Assembly (NCBI RefSeq): GCF_000377505.1
Contig: NZ_KB898194.1
Span: 151,845 to 215,844 of the forward strand
Direction: 5' to 3'
DNA length: 64,000 nucleotides
Source of the DNA: Paenibacillus massiliensis 2301065 = DSM 16942
GTDB lineage: Bacteria > Bacillota > Bacilli > Paenibacillales > Paenibacillaceae
Shown here: positions 42,747 through 51,566 of the stretch, one piece after another
Position numbering within the stretch: position 1 is the first letter of the stretch
How the letters are laid out: every line of letters starts with the position of its first letter
Made by a program: the position numbers and the translations under genes
The notes under the pieces: model-generated
Told to the model about the DNA's origin: nothing
What the model saw: the letters and a program-made list of their open reading frames with translations, nothing else
The model's database searches: none

Positions 42747-43185
42747 ATCGAATTCCTCCGTTCAATTAGTTAATCCGTAAAAACCCCCGGAACAGCGAAC
42801 CGTCTCTCATCTTTATGTCACTAATTATACAATGTTTTCGGAAAATTTTCATTACTTTTTTATGGGAATGTGATTTTTTTTATATTCTTATTTTCGAAAA
42901 AAAGAAACGAGAGCGTGTGTGAGAGGCTGCGGACCGAGCCAATGGACTACTTGCAATCATGCTTACAAGCAGAACAGCAAAGTTAGAGGGAGGAAGTGGA
43001 TGCAGGACCTAAGCAAGCTGTAGGCCCTGTGGCTGCCATATGTATGTATCGTAGAGCAGAAGTATGTTTGGCCCGACTGGCAAGGCTGTGTGATCCATGA
43101 TGCGTAAGGTCAGGGCCAGGCATTTTAGATTTAAGAGGAATTCGTGCTATAATTGCATAAATTTCAGGAAAGGTTGACTGGTGAG
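42747..43185. other. 439-bp gap with A/T-rich part and one extended -10 promoter
   Basis: No gene of normal size is seen. GGGAGGAAG before ATG 43000 opens only seven codons. TGCTATAAT at 43145-43153 is a perfect extended -10, 33 bp upstream of the 29-residue gene; its -35 is poor. GGCCCTG (43023-43029) and CAGGGCC (43111-43117) form an inverted repeat. Confidence 0.45.
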
Positions 43186-43275
43186 ATGAAGCTTTTTAAA
43201 GGTATGTTTTGGGGAATCCTCATCAGCATTGTATTATGGATTGCCATATTCGGGCTGATTCGGGGACTGCAGTAG
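43186..43275 (+). CDS. very small membrane peptide, 29 aa
   Basis: The 29 codons read MKLFKGMFWGILISIVLWIA then IFGLIRGLQ: a short basic tail and one hydrophobic helix. An extended -10 promoter lies 33 bp upstream; the ribosome-binding site (GGTGAG, or AGGAAAGG further back) is weak. Support comes from similarity to the 53-residue protein at 1725. The helices share W-G-x-L-x-S-x-V-L-W and I-x-G-x-I, 11 identical positions over 23. It probably sits in the membrane as a small regulatory or stress peptide. No function can be assigned. Confidence 0.5.
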   Translation: MKLFKGMFWGILISIVLWIAIFGLIRGLQ

Positions 43276-43306
43276 CGCTGGCTCAGCTTCGGCAATATCC
43301 CACCAT

Positions 43307-43507
43307 TTAGACGATAACCTTGGTAACGCTCTTGATGTCCTGATTGGATAGTTGATACATATTATGATCGTCATACAGTATCCATTGATCCGTTCCTGGT
43401 AGCGGTCGTAACCATCCGAATACGATGGTCTCATCAACCAGCTTGAGGATGACTGCCTGGGGATGATCCAGTACGGAATGATTGTGCTCATGATCATGCT
43501 CATGCAT
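43307..43507 (-). CDS. small protein with His-rich N-terminus, 66 aa
   Basis: AGGAGG lies 9 bases before the ATG. The product starts MHEHDHEHNHSVLDHPQAVI, with six histidines in the first fifteen residues. It continues as a small beta-type domain (LKLVDETIVFGWLRPLPGTD, QWILYDDHNMYQLSNQDIKS). The histidine/acid tail could bind Ni or Zn, but such tails also occur without function. Family not recognised; monocistronic. Confidence 0.65.
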   Translation of the reverse strand: MHEHDHEHNHSVLDHPQAVILKLVDETIVFGWLRPLPGTDQWILYDDHNMYQLSNQDIKSVTKVIV

Positions 43508-43690
43508 TACAGTGTGCCTCCTTTCCGATTCATACTATCATTTTCGACGAAAAGCAATTTATTGTTTATAGATATTCAGCCAATGAATCAAATTTTACAT
43601 ATCAGGATTATAAATAATTCCAAATCGCATCCCCAGGCCTCGCTACAAGCTTGTCCACCGTGAGCCCCCACGTAAATGAAGGGGTTATGT

Positions 43691-43942
43691 TCAACGTTGC
43701 CGTCTTCTATTCCATTCGTCCAGCAGCGTGATGTCATACAGATCCGCATTAATAGGCCCTTTCTCGTTACTATACTTGATTTTGATTAAGGACAGCAGAT
43801 CAAACATGTCGCTTAGTACGCCAAAAAAGGAGCCGAGAATGGCTAGGTCATCCGCCGAAAGATCGTCCAGGAACTGTAAGCCGTTCGATTGTGAAGGAGC
43901 TGCTTTCTTGCCGGAATTCCCCTTTTTCGCCAAGTCAATCAC
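43691..43942 (-). CDS. hypothetical protein, 83 aa
   Basis: GTG start with GGAAG about 4 bases upstream (modest). The product has a basic N-terminus (MIDLAKKGNSGKKAAPSQSN), then an amphipathic helical part (GLQFLDDLSADDLAILGSFF, GVLSDMFDLLSLIKIKYSNE) and a charged end WNRRRQR. It resembles small Paenibacillus proteins of unknown role that are annotated only as hypothetical. It has no close partner gene. Confidence 0.5.
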   Translation of the reverse strand: MIDLAKKGNSGKKAAPSQSNGLQFLDDLSADDLAILGSFFGVLSDMFDLLSLIKIKYSNEKGPINADLYDITLLDEWNRRRQR

Positions 43943-44218
43943 CTGCTTCCGGGTAAGTTATGCGGACTTTGGATACTCAGGATAGTATATGTCCGTAGAC
44001 GGAGACACTCCTATGCCTTTACCCAAAAAAAGCGAGATTTAAGGCATCTTTTCGCTGTGCACTTGTCCGAAATGCGTATGAGTCGGCAACTTACAGTAGC
44101 CCAGAATGGCTAACCCGACTATGATTTTGTTCGCAGTCATCCAGCACGGGCCCGTCTATGATGGGAATTGGCTCATTGTATACGCAAAGGCCTACAATCG
44201 TGTCAGAGGAGGATGACC

Positions 44219-45370
44219 ATGAGTACGCATGTGTTTTACGTTCCGCCCGTGAATGTGATGGGTAAAGGTTGCCTGCAAGAGATTGGACCTAGCCTCAAAG
44301 AGATGAAGCTCTCCAAGCCACTGGTAGTTACTGATGCATTTCTGTTGAAGAGCGGCATTGCCGGTAAGGTACTAACGATTCTGGATGAAGCTGCTATTCC
44401 TTATGCAGTCTATAGTGATGTAAGACCCAATCCTACCTGCAAAAATGTGCATGATGGTGTTGAATTCCTGAAGTCGCAAGGCTGCGACTCGCTGATCTCC
44501 ATTGGTGGAGGCTCACCACAGGATACAGCGAAGGCCATAGGAATCATTGCCACGAATGGTGGACATATCAGAGATTATGAAGGCGTTCACAAATCCGTGC
44601 ATAAATCGCTCCCTATTATTGCGGTGAATACGACAGCAGGTACCTCCAGTGAGGTCACCATCAACTACGTTATTACGGATGAGGAACGGAAAGTCAAGAT
44701 GGTCATGGTGGACAAGAATAGCCTTGCCTCCATCTCGGTCAACGATCCGGAATTAATGGTCGATAAGCCGGCGGATCTGACAGCAGCAACAGGTATGGAT
44801 GCGCTTACGCATGCCGTTGAAGCCCTGGTCACGCCAGGAGCTTATCCTGTCACAGATGCTACGGCTCTGGCTGCCGTGGAGCTCATCTTCCAGTACCTGC
44901 CGCGTGCCGTGGCGAATGGCCATGATCTGGAGGCGAGAGAGCAACTGGTCTATGCTGTATTTCTCGGCGGTATGGCGTTCAATAATGCTGGTCTTGGCTA
45001 TGTACATGCGATGGCACATCAGCTGGGCGGCGTGTATGATCTGCCTCACGGGGTGTGCAATGCGATGCTGCTGCCCTATGTGGAGGAGGAGAATGCCAAG
45101 CATGTGCCACACCGCTTCCGCGGGATTGCAAGAGCGATAGGCCTGAATGTTGAGGAGCGGACGGATCAGGAGTGTGCGGATTATGTCATTGAGTCCATCA
45201 AGCAGTTGTCACAAGAGGTGGGCATTCCGGCCACATTGTCTGAGCTGGGTGTGAATGAAGTCGATCTGGAGCTGCTGGCTGACAATGCAATGAAGGATGC
45301 CTGTGCACCGGGAAATCCTTTTACGCCTACCAAGGATGAAGTTATTGCAATGTTTCGTAAAATTCTGTAA
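44219..45370 (+). CDS. iron-containing alcohol dehydrogenase (possible lactaldehyde reductase)
   Basis: ATG 44219 is preferred, with AGAGGAGG 6 bases upstream, giving 383 residues, the exact length of E. coli FucO and relatives. Features are the NAD motif ISIGGGSPQDTAKAIGI, NTTAGTSSEVT, and the metal-ligand stretch GLGYVHAMAHQLGGVYDLPH. It reduces or oxidises a small alcohol with NAD. The position directly before the rhamnose genes suggests it handles L-lactaldehyde, reducing it to propanediol without oxygen (inference). A strong terminator separates it from rhaEW, so it is not in the same transcript. Confidence 0.9.
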   Translation: MSTHVFYVPPVNVMGKGCLQEIGPSLKEMKLSKPLVVTDAFLLKSGIAGKVLTILDEAAIPYAVYSDVRPNPTCKNVHDGVEFLKSQGCDSLISIGGGSPQDTAKAIGIIATNGGHIRDYEGVHKSVHKSLPIIAVNTTAGTSSEVTINYVITDEERKVKMVMVDKNSLASISVNDPELMVDKPADLTAATGMDALTHAVEALVTPGAYPVTDATALAAVELIFQYLPRAVANGHDLEAREQLVYAVFLGGMAFNNAGLGYVHAMAHQLGGVYDLPHGVCNAMLLPYVEEENAKHVPHRFRGIARAIGLNVEERTDQECADYVIESIKQLSQEVGIPATLSELGVNEVDLELLADNAMKDACAPGNPFTPTKDEVIAMFRKIL

Positions 45371-45401
45371 TTAACCAAGTGAATAACAGAGAAAACGAAA
45401 A

Positions 45402-45450
45402 AAAATAAAACCGTAATGAACCATAGTGAGGTTTGTTACGGTTTTATTTT
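45402..45450 (+). terminator. strong terminator between the alcohol dehydrogenase gene and rhaEW
   Basis: A perfect 15-bp stem (AAAATAAAACCGTAA and complement) with a further inner GAACC/GGTTT pair ends in TTTTATTTT. Confidence 0.9.
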
Positions 45451-45473
45451 GAGTTTGAGAATAAAATCACTTT

Positions 45474-45563
45474 GAATATTTTTGTTTATTTGTGTTTTCA
45501 AAGACAAACAAAGATGATATAGTCTTTTTAAGTTCATGATAACGCTAACAAATAAAAATATTC
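45474..45563 (+). promoter_or_regulatory. rhaEW control region with flanking inverted sites
   Basis: GAATATTTTT (45474-45483) and its exact complement AAAAATATTC (45554-45563) flank an 70-bp region. It also holds TTTGTTT/AAACAAA (45481-45487 and 45506-45512) and a TATAGT box (45518-45523). Two distant half-operators bracketing a promoter fit binding by the operon's DeoR-type regulator. Confidence 0.45.
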
Positions 45564-45575
45564 GGAGGTATGGGT

Positions 45576-47645
45576 ATGGTACAGAGTTTGTGGGACGCAC
45601 AGAAGGCATCTGGGATCCAGGAGGGACTGGGACAGCTGGTATACCGCTCCAATCTGCTGGGGACAGACCGCCGGGTATGTAACTGGGGTGGAGGCAATAC
45701 CTCCAGTAAGACGGTAATTCAGGATTTCCGCGGTCGCGATATCGAAGTCATGTATGTGAAGGGTAGCGGCTCTGATCTGGCTACAATGAAAGAAGGTAAT
45801 TTCACAGGGCTTCGGATGGAGGATGTTCGTCCGCTATACGAGCTAGATGAAATGTCTGATGAGGATATGGTTGCGTATCTGGCGAATTGCATGGTAGATC
45901 CGAAGCATCCTCGTGCTTCCATTGAGACGTTGTTACATGCGTTCCTGCCGTTCAAGCATGTGGATCATACACATCCGGATGCGATCATCAGCTTGTGCTG
46001 TGCGGATAATGGCCAGGAGATCGCGCGTGAGATTTTCGGAGATAGCTTTGTATGGGTGCCTTACATCCGTCCAGGCTTTACACTATCGAAGATGATCGCT
46101 CAAGGGGTACGGAATAACCCGCAGGCAGAGCTTGTGTTGATGGAGAAGCACGGTCTGGTTACTTGGGGCGATACGGCTGAGGAAAGCTACGCCAAGACGA
46201 TCGAGATGATTAACAAGGCTGAGGCGTATATCGAGGCACGTGTAAATGAGGAGCAACTCTTCGGCGGAGCCAAGAGCAAGCCACTGCCAGCGGAAGAGCG
46301 TAGCCATATTGCTGCGGCCCTGATGCCATTCATTCGCGGAGCTGTCAGCGACGAGAAGACGATGATGCTGACCTTTGACGATGCGGACGACGTGCTGCAA
46401 TTCGTATCAGGTAAGGATGCGCCGCAGCTGTCGCAAGTAGGAGCAGCTTGTCCGGATCATCTGGTGCATACGAAGGTCGTGCCGCTGTTCATTGACTGGA
46501 CTCCAGATGCCAGCGACGTAGAAGGTCTGAGAAAGCTGTTGGTCGAAGGGATTGCTGCATACAAGGAGCAATACAAGGCTTACTTCGAGCGGAACAAGCA
46601 TGAAGGAGATGTCATGTTCGAGGCAGCTCCGCGCGTCATTCTGATTCCGGGGATCGGCATGATCAATACGGGTAAGAACTGGAGCAACTCGAAGGTCAGC
46701 GGAGCGTTGTACCATCGGGCCATTGCGGTGATGCGTGGTGCGACGGCGCTCGGTAATTTCGTATCGCTGAGCGAGAATGAGTCGTACAACGTGGAATATT
46801 GGCCGCTTGAGCTATACAAGCTGTCTCTGGCACCGGCTGAAGCTGAATTCTCCCGTAAGGTGGCCCTGATCACAGGCGGCGCAGGCGGAATCGGTAGTGA
46901 GACGGCACGTCGCCTGGTCGAGGAAGGCGCACATGTAGTGCTGGCTGACCTGAACCTGGAGGGCGCTCAAAAGGTTGCCGACGAGATCAACGCCCAATTT
47001 GGAGAGCATCGTGCTCTGGCTGTACGGATGGACGTGACGAATGAGGAGCAGGTTACAGCAGCCTATGCTGAAGCAGCACTTCATTATGGCGGTGTGGATA
47101 TCCTCGTGAACAATGCAGGACTCGCCACCTCCAGCCCATTTGATGAGACATCTCTCAAAGAATGGAACCTGAATATGAATGTGCTCGGTACAGGCTACTT
47201 CCTGGTAGCACGCGAGGCCTTCAAGACTATGAAGGAGCAGGCGCTGGGCGGGAGCATGATCTTCATCGGCTCTAAAAACTCCGTATTTGCCGGCAAAAAT
47301 GTAACTGCCTACAGCTCTGCCAAAGCGCTGGAGGCACATCTGGCACGCTGTATTGCAGCTGAAGGTGGAGAACTTGGCATTCGGGTCAACACGATTCTGC
47401 CAGATGCGATTCTGCAAGGCTCCGCGATCTGGAACTCCAACTGGAGAAATGAACGAGCTGCGGCCTATGGCATCGAGCCTGACCAGTTAGAGGAGCACTA
47501 TCGCAAACGTACGACGCTTCTGGTCAACATTTATCCAAGAGATATCGCAGAGGGCGTTGCTTTCTTCGCTTCCTCCAAAGCAGCGAAGACGACGGGCTGC
47601 ATGATGACCATTGACGGCGGTGTACCAGCGGCATTTACACGCTAA
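45576..47645 (+). CDS. rhaEW: bifunctional rhamnulose-1-phosphate aldolase / lactaldehyde dehydrogenase
   Basis: ATG 45576 has GGAGG 7 bases upstream; an ATG two codons earlier touches the site. The 689 residues match the length of YuxG/RhaEW. The first ~420 residues are a class II aldolase/epimerase domain (VCNWGGGNTSSKT, HVDHTHPDAIISL with zinc histidines, LMEKHGLVTWG). It cleaves rhamnulose-1-phosphate to DHAP and L-lactaldehyde. The last ~250 are a short-chain dehydrogenase (LITGGAGGIGSETARRL, VNNAGLATSSPF, YSSAKALEAH) that oxidises lactaldehyde to lactate with NAD. First gene of a rightward rhamnose operon, 265 bp before rhaI. Confidence 0.95.
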   Translation: MVQSLWDAQKASGIQEGLGQLVYRSNLLGTDRRVCNWGGGNTSSKTVIQDFRGRDIEVMYVKGSGSDLATMKEGNFTGLRMEDVRPLYELDEMSDEDMVAYLANCMVDPKHPRASIETLLHAFLPFKHVDHTHPDAIISLCCADNGQEIAREIFGDSFVWVPYIRPGFTLSKMIAQGVRNNPQAELVLMEKHGLVTWGDTAEESYAKTIEMINKAEAYIEARVNEEQLFGGAKSKPLPAEERSHIAAALMPFIRGAVSDEKTMMLTFDDADDVLQFVSGKDAPQLSQVGAACPDHLVHTKVVPLFIDWTPDASDVEGLRKLLVEGIAAYKEQYKAYFERNKHEGDVMFEAAPRVILIPGIGMINTGKNWSNSKVSGALYHRAIAVMRGATALGNFVSLSENESYNVEYWPLELYKLSLAPAEAEFSRKVALITGGAGGIGSETARRLVEEGAHVVLADLNLEGAQKVADEINAQFGEHRALAVRMDVTNEEQVTAAYAEAALHYGGVDILVNNAGLATSSPFDETSLKEWNLNMNVLGTGYFLVAREAFKTMKEQALGGSMIFIGSKNSVFAGKNVTAYSSAKALEAHLARCIAAEGGELGIRVNTILPDAILQGSAIWNSNWRNERAAAYGIEPDQLEEHYRKRTTLLVNIYPRDIAEGVAFFASSKAAKTTGCMMTIDGGVPAAFTR

Positions 47646-47800
47646 CATGTCGATACAGCGGGAAGTCACGTCCTGAGCGGTGAGATAACTTCAAGATTAC
47701 GGGGATCAAGCTATTCTCAGAGCATTCATAAAATGATGAATTATTATGTAGTAATGAATCGTTGTGCCATACACAAGCCATACACATGCAGGAGTGGCGG

Positions 47801-47884
47801 ATGGAAATGAAGGACGTTACGGATCATGGTTACACGAAATCAGTTCCGAATATTTCCTTGCATCCGCTGCTCCAGGTCATATAG
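47801..47884 (+). CDS. possible 27-aa peptide between rhaEW and rhaI
   Basis: AGGAG lies 6 bases before ATG; the frame reads MEMKDVTDHGYTKSVPNISL then HPLLQVI. No domain. It lies in a 265-bp gap inside the operon and may be chance. No rhaM mutarotase or transporter gene is found in this gap. Confidence 0.25.
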   Translation: MEMKDVTDHGYTKSVPNISLHPLLQVI

Positions 47885-47910
47885 AACGATAATCAGAGGA
47901 GGACTTCAGC

Positions 47911-49131
47911 ATGTCGGATAAGGCATATCAACTATTTGAAGAAATACAGCAGGCCAGAGGAGTTCAGCTGGATGTAGTGAAGGAGAAGCTGAAGCAGCTG
48001 CAGATCGAGACCCCATCATGGGGCTATGGAGATTCAGGGACGCGCTTCAAGGTATTCCAGAAGACAGGGGTGCCACGCAATCCGTTCGAGAAGCTGGAGG
48101 ATGCGGCCCAGGTACACAAGGTAACAGGCTTGTGTTCCTCAGTAGCGATCCATATTCCTTGGGATAAAGTCGACGATTATGGTCAGCTTCGCAGTCATGC
48201 AGAGAGCCTGGGGCTCAAGATCGGTGCGATCAACCCGAACTTGTTCCAGGAAGACGATTACATGCTGGGTAGCGTGACGAATGCGGATGCAGCGATTCGC
48301 AAGAAGGCCACCGAGCATCTGCTGGAGTGTGTAGACGTGGCCAAGGAGACGGGGTCCAGGGATATCAGTCTTTGGTTCGCGGACGGTACGAATTATCCGG
48401 GGCAAGGGCATATTCGCAAGCGCAAGCAATGGATGCTGGAGTCGCTCCAGACCATGTATAATGCACTGACTCCACAGATGCGCATGCTGATCGAATACAA
48501 GGCATTTGAGCCGGCCTTCTATCATACAGACATTGCTGACTGGGGCATGGCCTTCAACTACGCGCTCAAGCTTGGACCACAGGCACAGGTGCTCGTTGAT
48601 ACAGGTCACCACCTGCCGGGAGCGAACATCGAGCATATCGTAGCCTATCTGATTGATGAACAGCGTCTGGGTGGATTCCATTTTAACAGCTATAAATATG
48701 CTGATGACGACCTCATTGTGGGTGCGATCAACCCGTATGAGCTGTTCCTGATCTTCTATCAGATTTTGGATGCAGCTGGAGATTCGGATCAGGCGATTCA
48801 GGATACCGTGAGCAATATTGCCTATATGATCGACCAATCCCATAATATTGAACAGAAGATTCCGGCCATGATTCGTTCTGTATTGAACGTACAGACTCAA
48901 TATGCGAAGGCGCTGCTGATTAATCATGCAGAGGTAGTGGAAGCAGCGGAGCGCGGGGACGTGCTTGCAGCCGAGGATGCTGTCCGTCAAGCCTTCGAAT
49001 TCGATGTGGCACCGTTGCTGCGAGCTGTTCGCGAGGAGCAGGGGTTGCCTGCAGATCCAATGAAGGCGTATTTGTCTAGTGACTATGCCCAGCAGATTAC
49101 TGTCAGAGGCAAGGGCGGTGCCAGCTGGTGA
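47911..49131 (+). CDS. rhaI: L-rhamnose isomerase, RhaI type (Gram-positive/Streptomyces subtype)
   Basis: Converts L-rhamnose to L-rhamnulose. The 406-residue TIM-barrel protein (SWGYGDSGTRFKVFQKTGVP, VAIHIPWDKVDDYGQLRSHA, LLIEYKAFEPAFYHTDIADW as substrate/metal region, DTGHHLPGANIEHIVAYLID, GGFHFNSYKYADDDL) resembles the RhaI group, not the 420-residue RhaA of B. subtilis or E. coli. GAGGAGG lies 10 bases before the ATG. The stop overlaps the GTG start of rhaB (GTGA), so translation is coupled. Confidence 0.93.
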   Translation: MSDKAYQLFEEIQQARGVQLDVVKEKLKQLQIETPSWGYGDSGTRFKVFQKTGVPRNPFEKLEDAAQVHKVTGLCSSVAIHIPWDKVDDYGQLRSHAESLGLKIGAINPNLFQEDDYMLGSVTNADAAIRKKATEHLLECVDVAKETGSRDISLWFADGTNYPGQGHIRKRKQWMLESLQTMYNALTPQMRMLIEYKAFEPAFYHTDIADWGMAFNYALKLGPQAQVLVDTGHHLPGANIEHIVAYLIDEQRLGGFHFNSYKYADDDLIVGAINPYELFLIFYQILDAAGDSDQAIQDTVSNIAYMIDQSHNIEQKIPAMIRSVLNVQTQYAKALLINHAEVVEAAERGDVLAAEDAVRQAFEFDVAPLLRAVREEQGLPADPMKAYLSSDYAQQITVRGKGGASW

Positions 49132-50612
49132 ATGTACTCGCCTATGATCTGGGAGCAAGCAGCGGCCGAGCGATCCTCGGACGTCTGACAGACGACCGCA
49201 TCGAGGTGGAGGAAATTCATCGCTTTTCCAACGACCCGGTCAAGGTCGGCGACCGTCTGCATTGGGATATATTGCGCCTGTATCACGAATTGCTACAAGG
49301 ATTACTCAAGGCCAAGCATATGCGGGTACAGCCAGCGAGTCTTGCCATTGATTCCTGGGCGGTGGATTTTGGGCTGATCGGGAAGAGCGGTGAACTGTTG
49401 GGTAATCCCTATCATTACCGTGATCCCCACACGCAGGGAGTGATGGAGCAGGTCTGCTCTCAGGCGGGTGCCGAGTATATTTTTGAGAAGACAGGGATTC
49501 AGTTTCTGCCGTTCAATACCATCTATCAACTGGTGGCTATGCAGCAGGCAGGTTCACCAATGGTTAATGAAGCTGCACATTTTCTCATGATTCCGGATCT
49601 GTTACGGTATTTCCTGACGGGCGAGATGCTTAATGAGTTCACCAATGCAACTAGCACGCAGCTCTACAATCCGCGTCTAGGCGATTGGGACCGAGAGCTG
49701 CTCGGTCGGGTGGGAATACCTGATTCGTGGTTTGGCTCCGTGGTAGACCCGGGAGCTGACGCTGGTCAGTTGCGACACAGCATCGGAAGTGACCTGGGAA
49801 TAGACTCTATACCAGTCATTGCAGCAGCTGAGCATGATACAGGCTCTGCGGTAGCTGCTGTGCCGGCTTTGGAACGCTCCTTTGCCTATCTGAGCTGCGG
49901 CACGTGGTCCCTCATGGGCACGGAAGTAGAGCAGCCAGTGATTACGGAGACGGCCTTCCGCTATAATTTCACCAATGAAGGTGGTGTGGGTCGCACCTAC
50001 CGCTTGCTGAAGAATATTATGGGCCTCTGGATTTTGCAGGAGCTGAAACGGGAGTGGGATCGTGAAGGGAGCGTATATTCCTTCCCTGAGCTGGTTCAGC
50101 TGGCGGAGCAGGCACCTGCGTTCGCTGCCTTGATCGACCCGGATGATGATCTGTTTCTGGCAGCGGGTAGCATGACCACGCGCATTCAGCAGTACTGCAG
50201 TCAGACGGGGCAAGCTGCACCAGAGACACCGGGAGCTTATGTACGCTGCATTTTGGAGAGTCTGGCCTTGAAATATCGCTATATTCTAGAGTTGACGGAG
50301 AGGGTGTCGGGACAGCGCTTCAATGGTCTGCATATGGTCGGCGGTGGCATACACAATGCCCTGCTATGCCAGTGGACTGCGAACTCGATTGGAAAAATCG
50401 TATGGGCAGGTCCGGCAGAGGGGAGCGCAATCGGCAATTTAGCGGTACAATGGATGGCACAGGGTGTGTTCTCCGACATCTGGGAGGCGCGTCGTGTGAT
50501 CCGTCATTCTTTCCCCGTCACGGAATATGAGCCTAGGGACATTGAAGCCTGGGAACATGCTTATGGGCGGTTCGTGGATATGGCCGGATTGCAAATTTCA
50601 GAGTTGGAGTGA
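49128..50612 (+). CDS. rhaB: rhamnulokinase
   Basis: Phosphorylates L-rhamnulose to rhamnulose-1-phosphate, between rhaI and rhaEW in the pathway. The 494-residue FGGY kinase starts with the ATP-loop VLAYDLGASSGRAILG. It has LAIDSWAVDFGLIG (catalytic Asp region), NPYHYRDPHTQGV, AAEHDTGSAVAAVPA and YLSCGTWSLMGTE, then the late HMVGGGIHNALLCQWTANSI. The GTG start overlaps rhaI. The end overlaps the region of the DeoR gene, whose chosen start lies 5 bases further. All rhamnose enzymes are thus present except a mutarotase and importer. Confidence 0.95.
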   Translation: MNVLAYDLGASSGRAILGRLTDDRIEVEEIHRFSNDPVKVGDRLHWDILRLYHELLQGLLKAKHMRVQPASLAIDSWAVDFGLIGKSGELLGNPYHYRDPHTQGVMEQVCSQAGAEYIFEKTGIQFLPFNTIYQLVAMQQAGSPMVNEAAHFLMIPDLLRYFLTGEMLNEFTNATSTQLYNPRLGDWDRELLGRVGIPDSWFGSVVDPGADAGQLRHSIGSDLGIDSIPVIAAAEHDTGSAVAAVPALERSFAYLSCGTWSLMGTEVEQPVITETAFRYNFTNEGGVGRTYRLLKNIMGLWILQELKREWDREGSVYSFPELVQLAEQAPAFAALIDPDDDLFLAAGSMTTRIQQYCSQTGQAAPETPGAYVRCILESLALKYRYILELTERVSGQRFNGLHMVGGGIHNALLCQWTANSIGKIVWAGPAEGSAIGNLAVQWMAQGVFSDIWEARRVIRHSFPVTEYEPRDIEAWEHAYGRFVDMAGLQISELE

Positions 50613-50617
50613 GTGGA

Positions 50618-51376
50618 ATGCTGGTTGCAGAGCGATATGAGCTGATCGTACAGCTGGTCAATGAAAAAGGAAGTATACGTGTATCCGAGTTAAGCGAGCT
50701 GTGCAAGGTGACCGAAGAGACGATCCGTCGTGATCTGGATCGGCTTGAGGAGGCGGGAAGACTGCGGCGTTCCCATGGAGGAGCCGTCAGCATCAAGGAG
50801 GAGCAGCCAGAGATTCCATTTTCCGAGCGTGAAATCATGCATGCGGAAGAGAAGCGTCGTATCGCGGAAGCGGCGATCCAGCTGATCCGTCCCAAGGACC
50901 GTATATTGCTGGATGCAAGCTCTACAGCCTGGTATATGGCTTCCAAGCTGCCGGATGTGCCGCTGACCGTGCTTACGAATTCAATTCGTGTAGCGACTGA
51001 GCTAAGCACCAAGGATAAAATTGATGTGATCTCGACAGGCGGACTGCTGGTCCAGCGCTCGTTGTCCTTCGTAGGGCCTCTAGCGGAGCGTTCCCTGGAT
51101 ACGTATTACGTGGATAAAGTGTTTTTATCCTGTAAGGGCGTTCATTTGCAGCGCGGCGTAAGTGAATCCAATGAGCTGCAGGCGAGAATCAAGCAAAAGA
51201 TGGTTGAAATTGCCGACGAGGTTATTCTGCTGGCGGATTCCAGCAAATTCGGACAGCAAGCGTTGACGCATGTCACTGATCTCTCGCGAGTGAATACCAT
51301 TGTTACAGATCAAGGAATACACGAAGATATACTTGCCGGGCTGAAGGAACGGTCCATAACCGTTACGACAGTATAG
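50618..51376 (+). CDS. DeoR-family regulator of the rhamnose operon
   Basis: ATG 50618 is preferred, with GGAG 8 bases upstream; a GTG three codons earlier overlaps rhaB. The 252-residue protein has the DeoR helix-turn-helix (RYELIVQLVNEKGSIRVSEL, CKVTEETIRRDLDRLEEAGR) and SHGGAVS. The sugar-phosphate sensor domain follows (KDRILLDASSTAWYMASKL, VLTNSIRVATELS, VFLSCKGVHLQRGVSESNEL, LLADSSKFGQQAL). As last gene of rhaEW-rhaI-rhaB it is the probable local repressor, relieved by a rhamnose-derived phosphate. AraC-type RhaS/RhaR regulators are absent. Confidence 0.9.
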   Translation: MLVAERYELIVQLVNEKGSIRVSELSELCKVTEETIRRDLDRLEEAGRLRRSHGGAVSIKEEQPEIPFSEREIMHAEEKRRIAEAAIQLIRPKDRILLDASSTAWYMASKLPDVPLTVLTNSIRVATELSTKDKIDVISTGGLLVQRSLSFVGPLAERSLDTYYVDKVFLSCKGVHLQRGVSESNELQARIKQKMVEIADEVILLADSSKFGQQALTHVTDLSRVNTIVTDQGIHEDILAGLKERSITVTTV

Positions 51377-51384
51377 GGGCATTT

Positions 51385-51466
51385 TCCGGGTTCGCTTGCT
51401 TATGCTGTTAGAGTCACTCCGTGTATCGTGGAGTCTGACTCGGCATGTGACGGCGCTAAACCCGGA
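51385..51466 (+). other. nested inverted repeats between the rha and lut genes
   Basis: TCCGGGTT (51385-51392) pairs with AACCCGGA (51459-51466). Within it GAGTCACTCC (51411-51420) pairs with GGAGTCTGACTC (51430-51441). No T tract follows. It could be a weak terminator, an mRNA-processing site or a leader structure of lutABC. Confidence 0.4.
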
Positions 51467-51566
51467 GAGCTGTCCAGGCTACTGACAGGAGGCCAGGTCC
51501 GGTAATGGGCATGGCTTCCTGCTATATCAGGGCTACGAGGCGGCAGCAGATGAGAGAGGTGAGATG

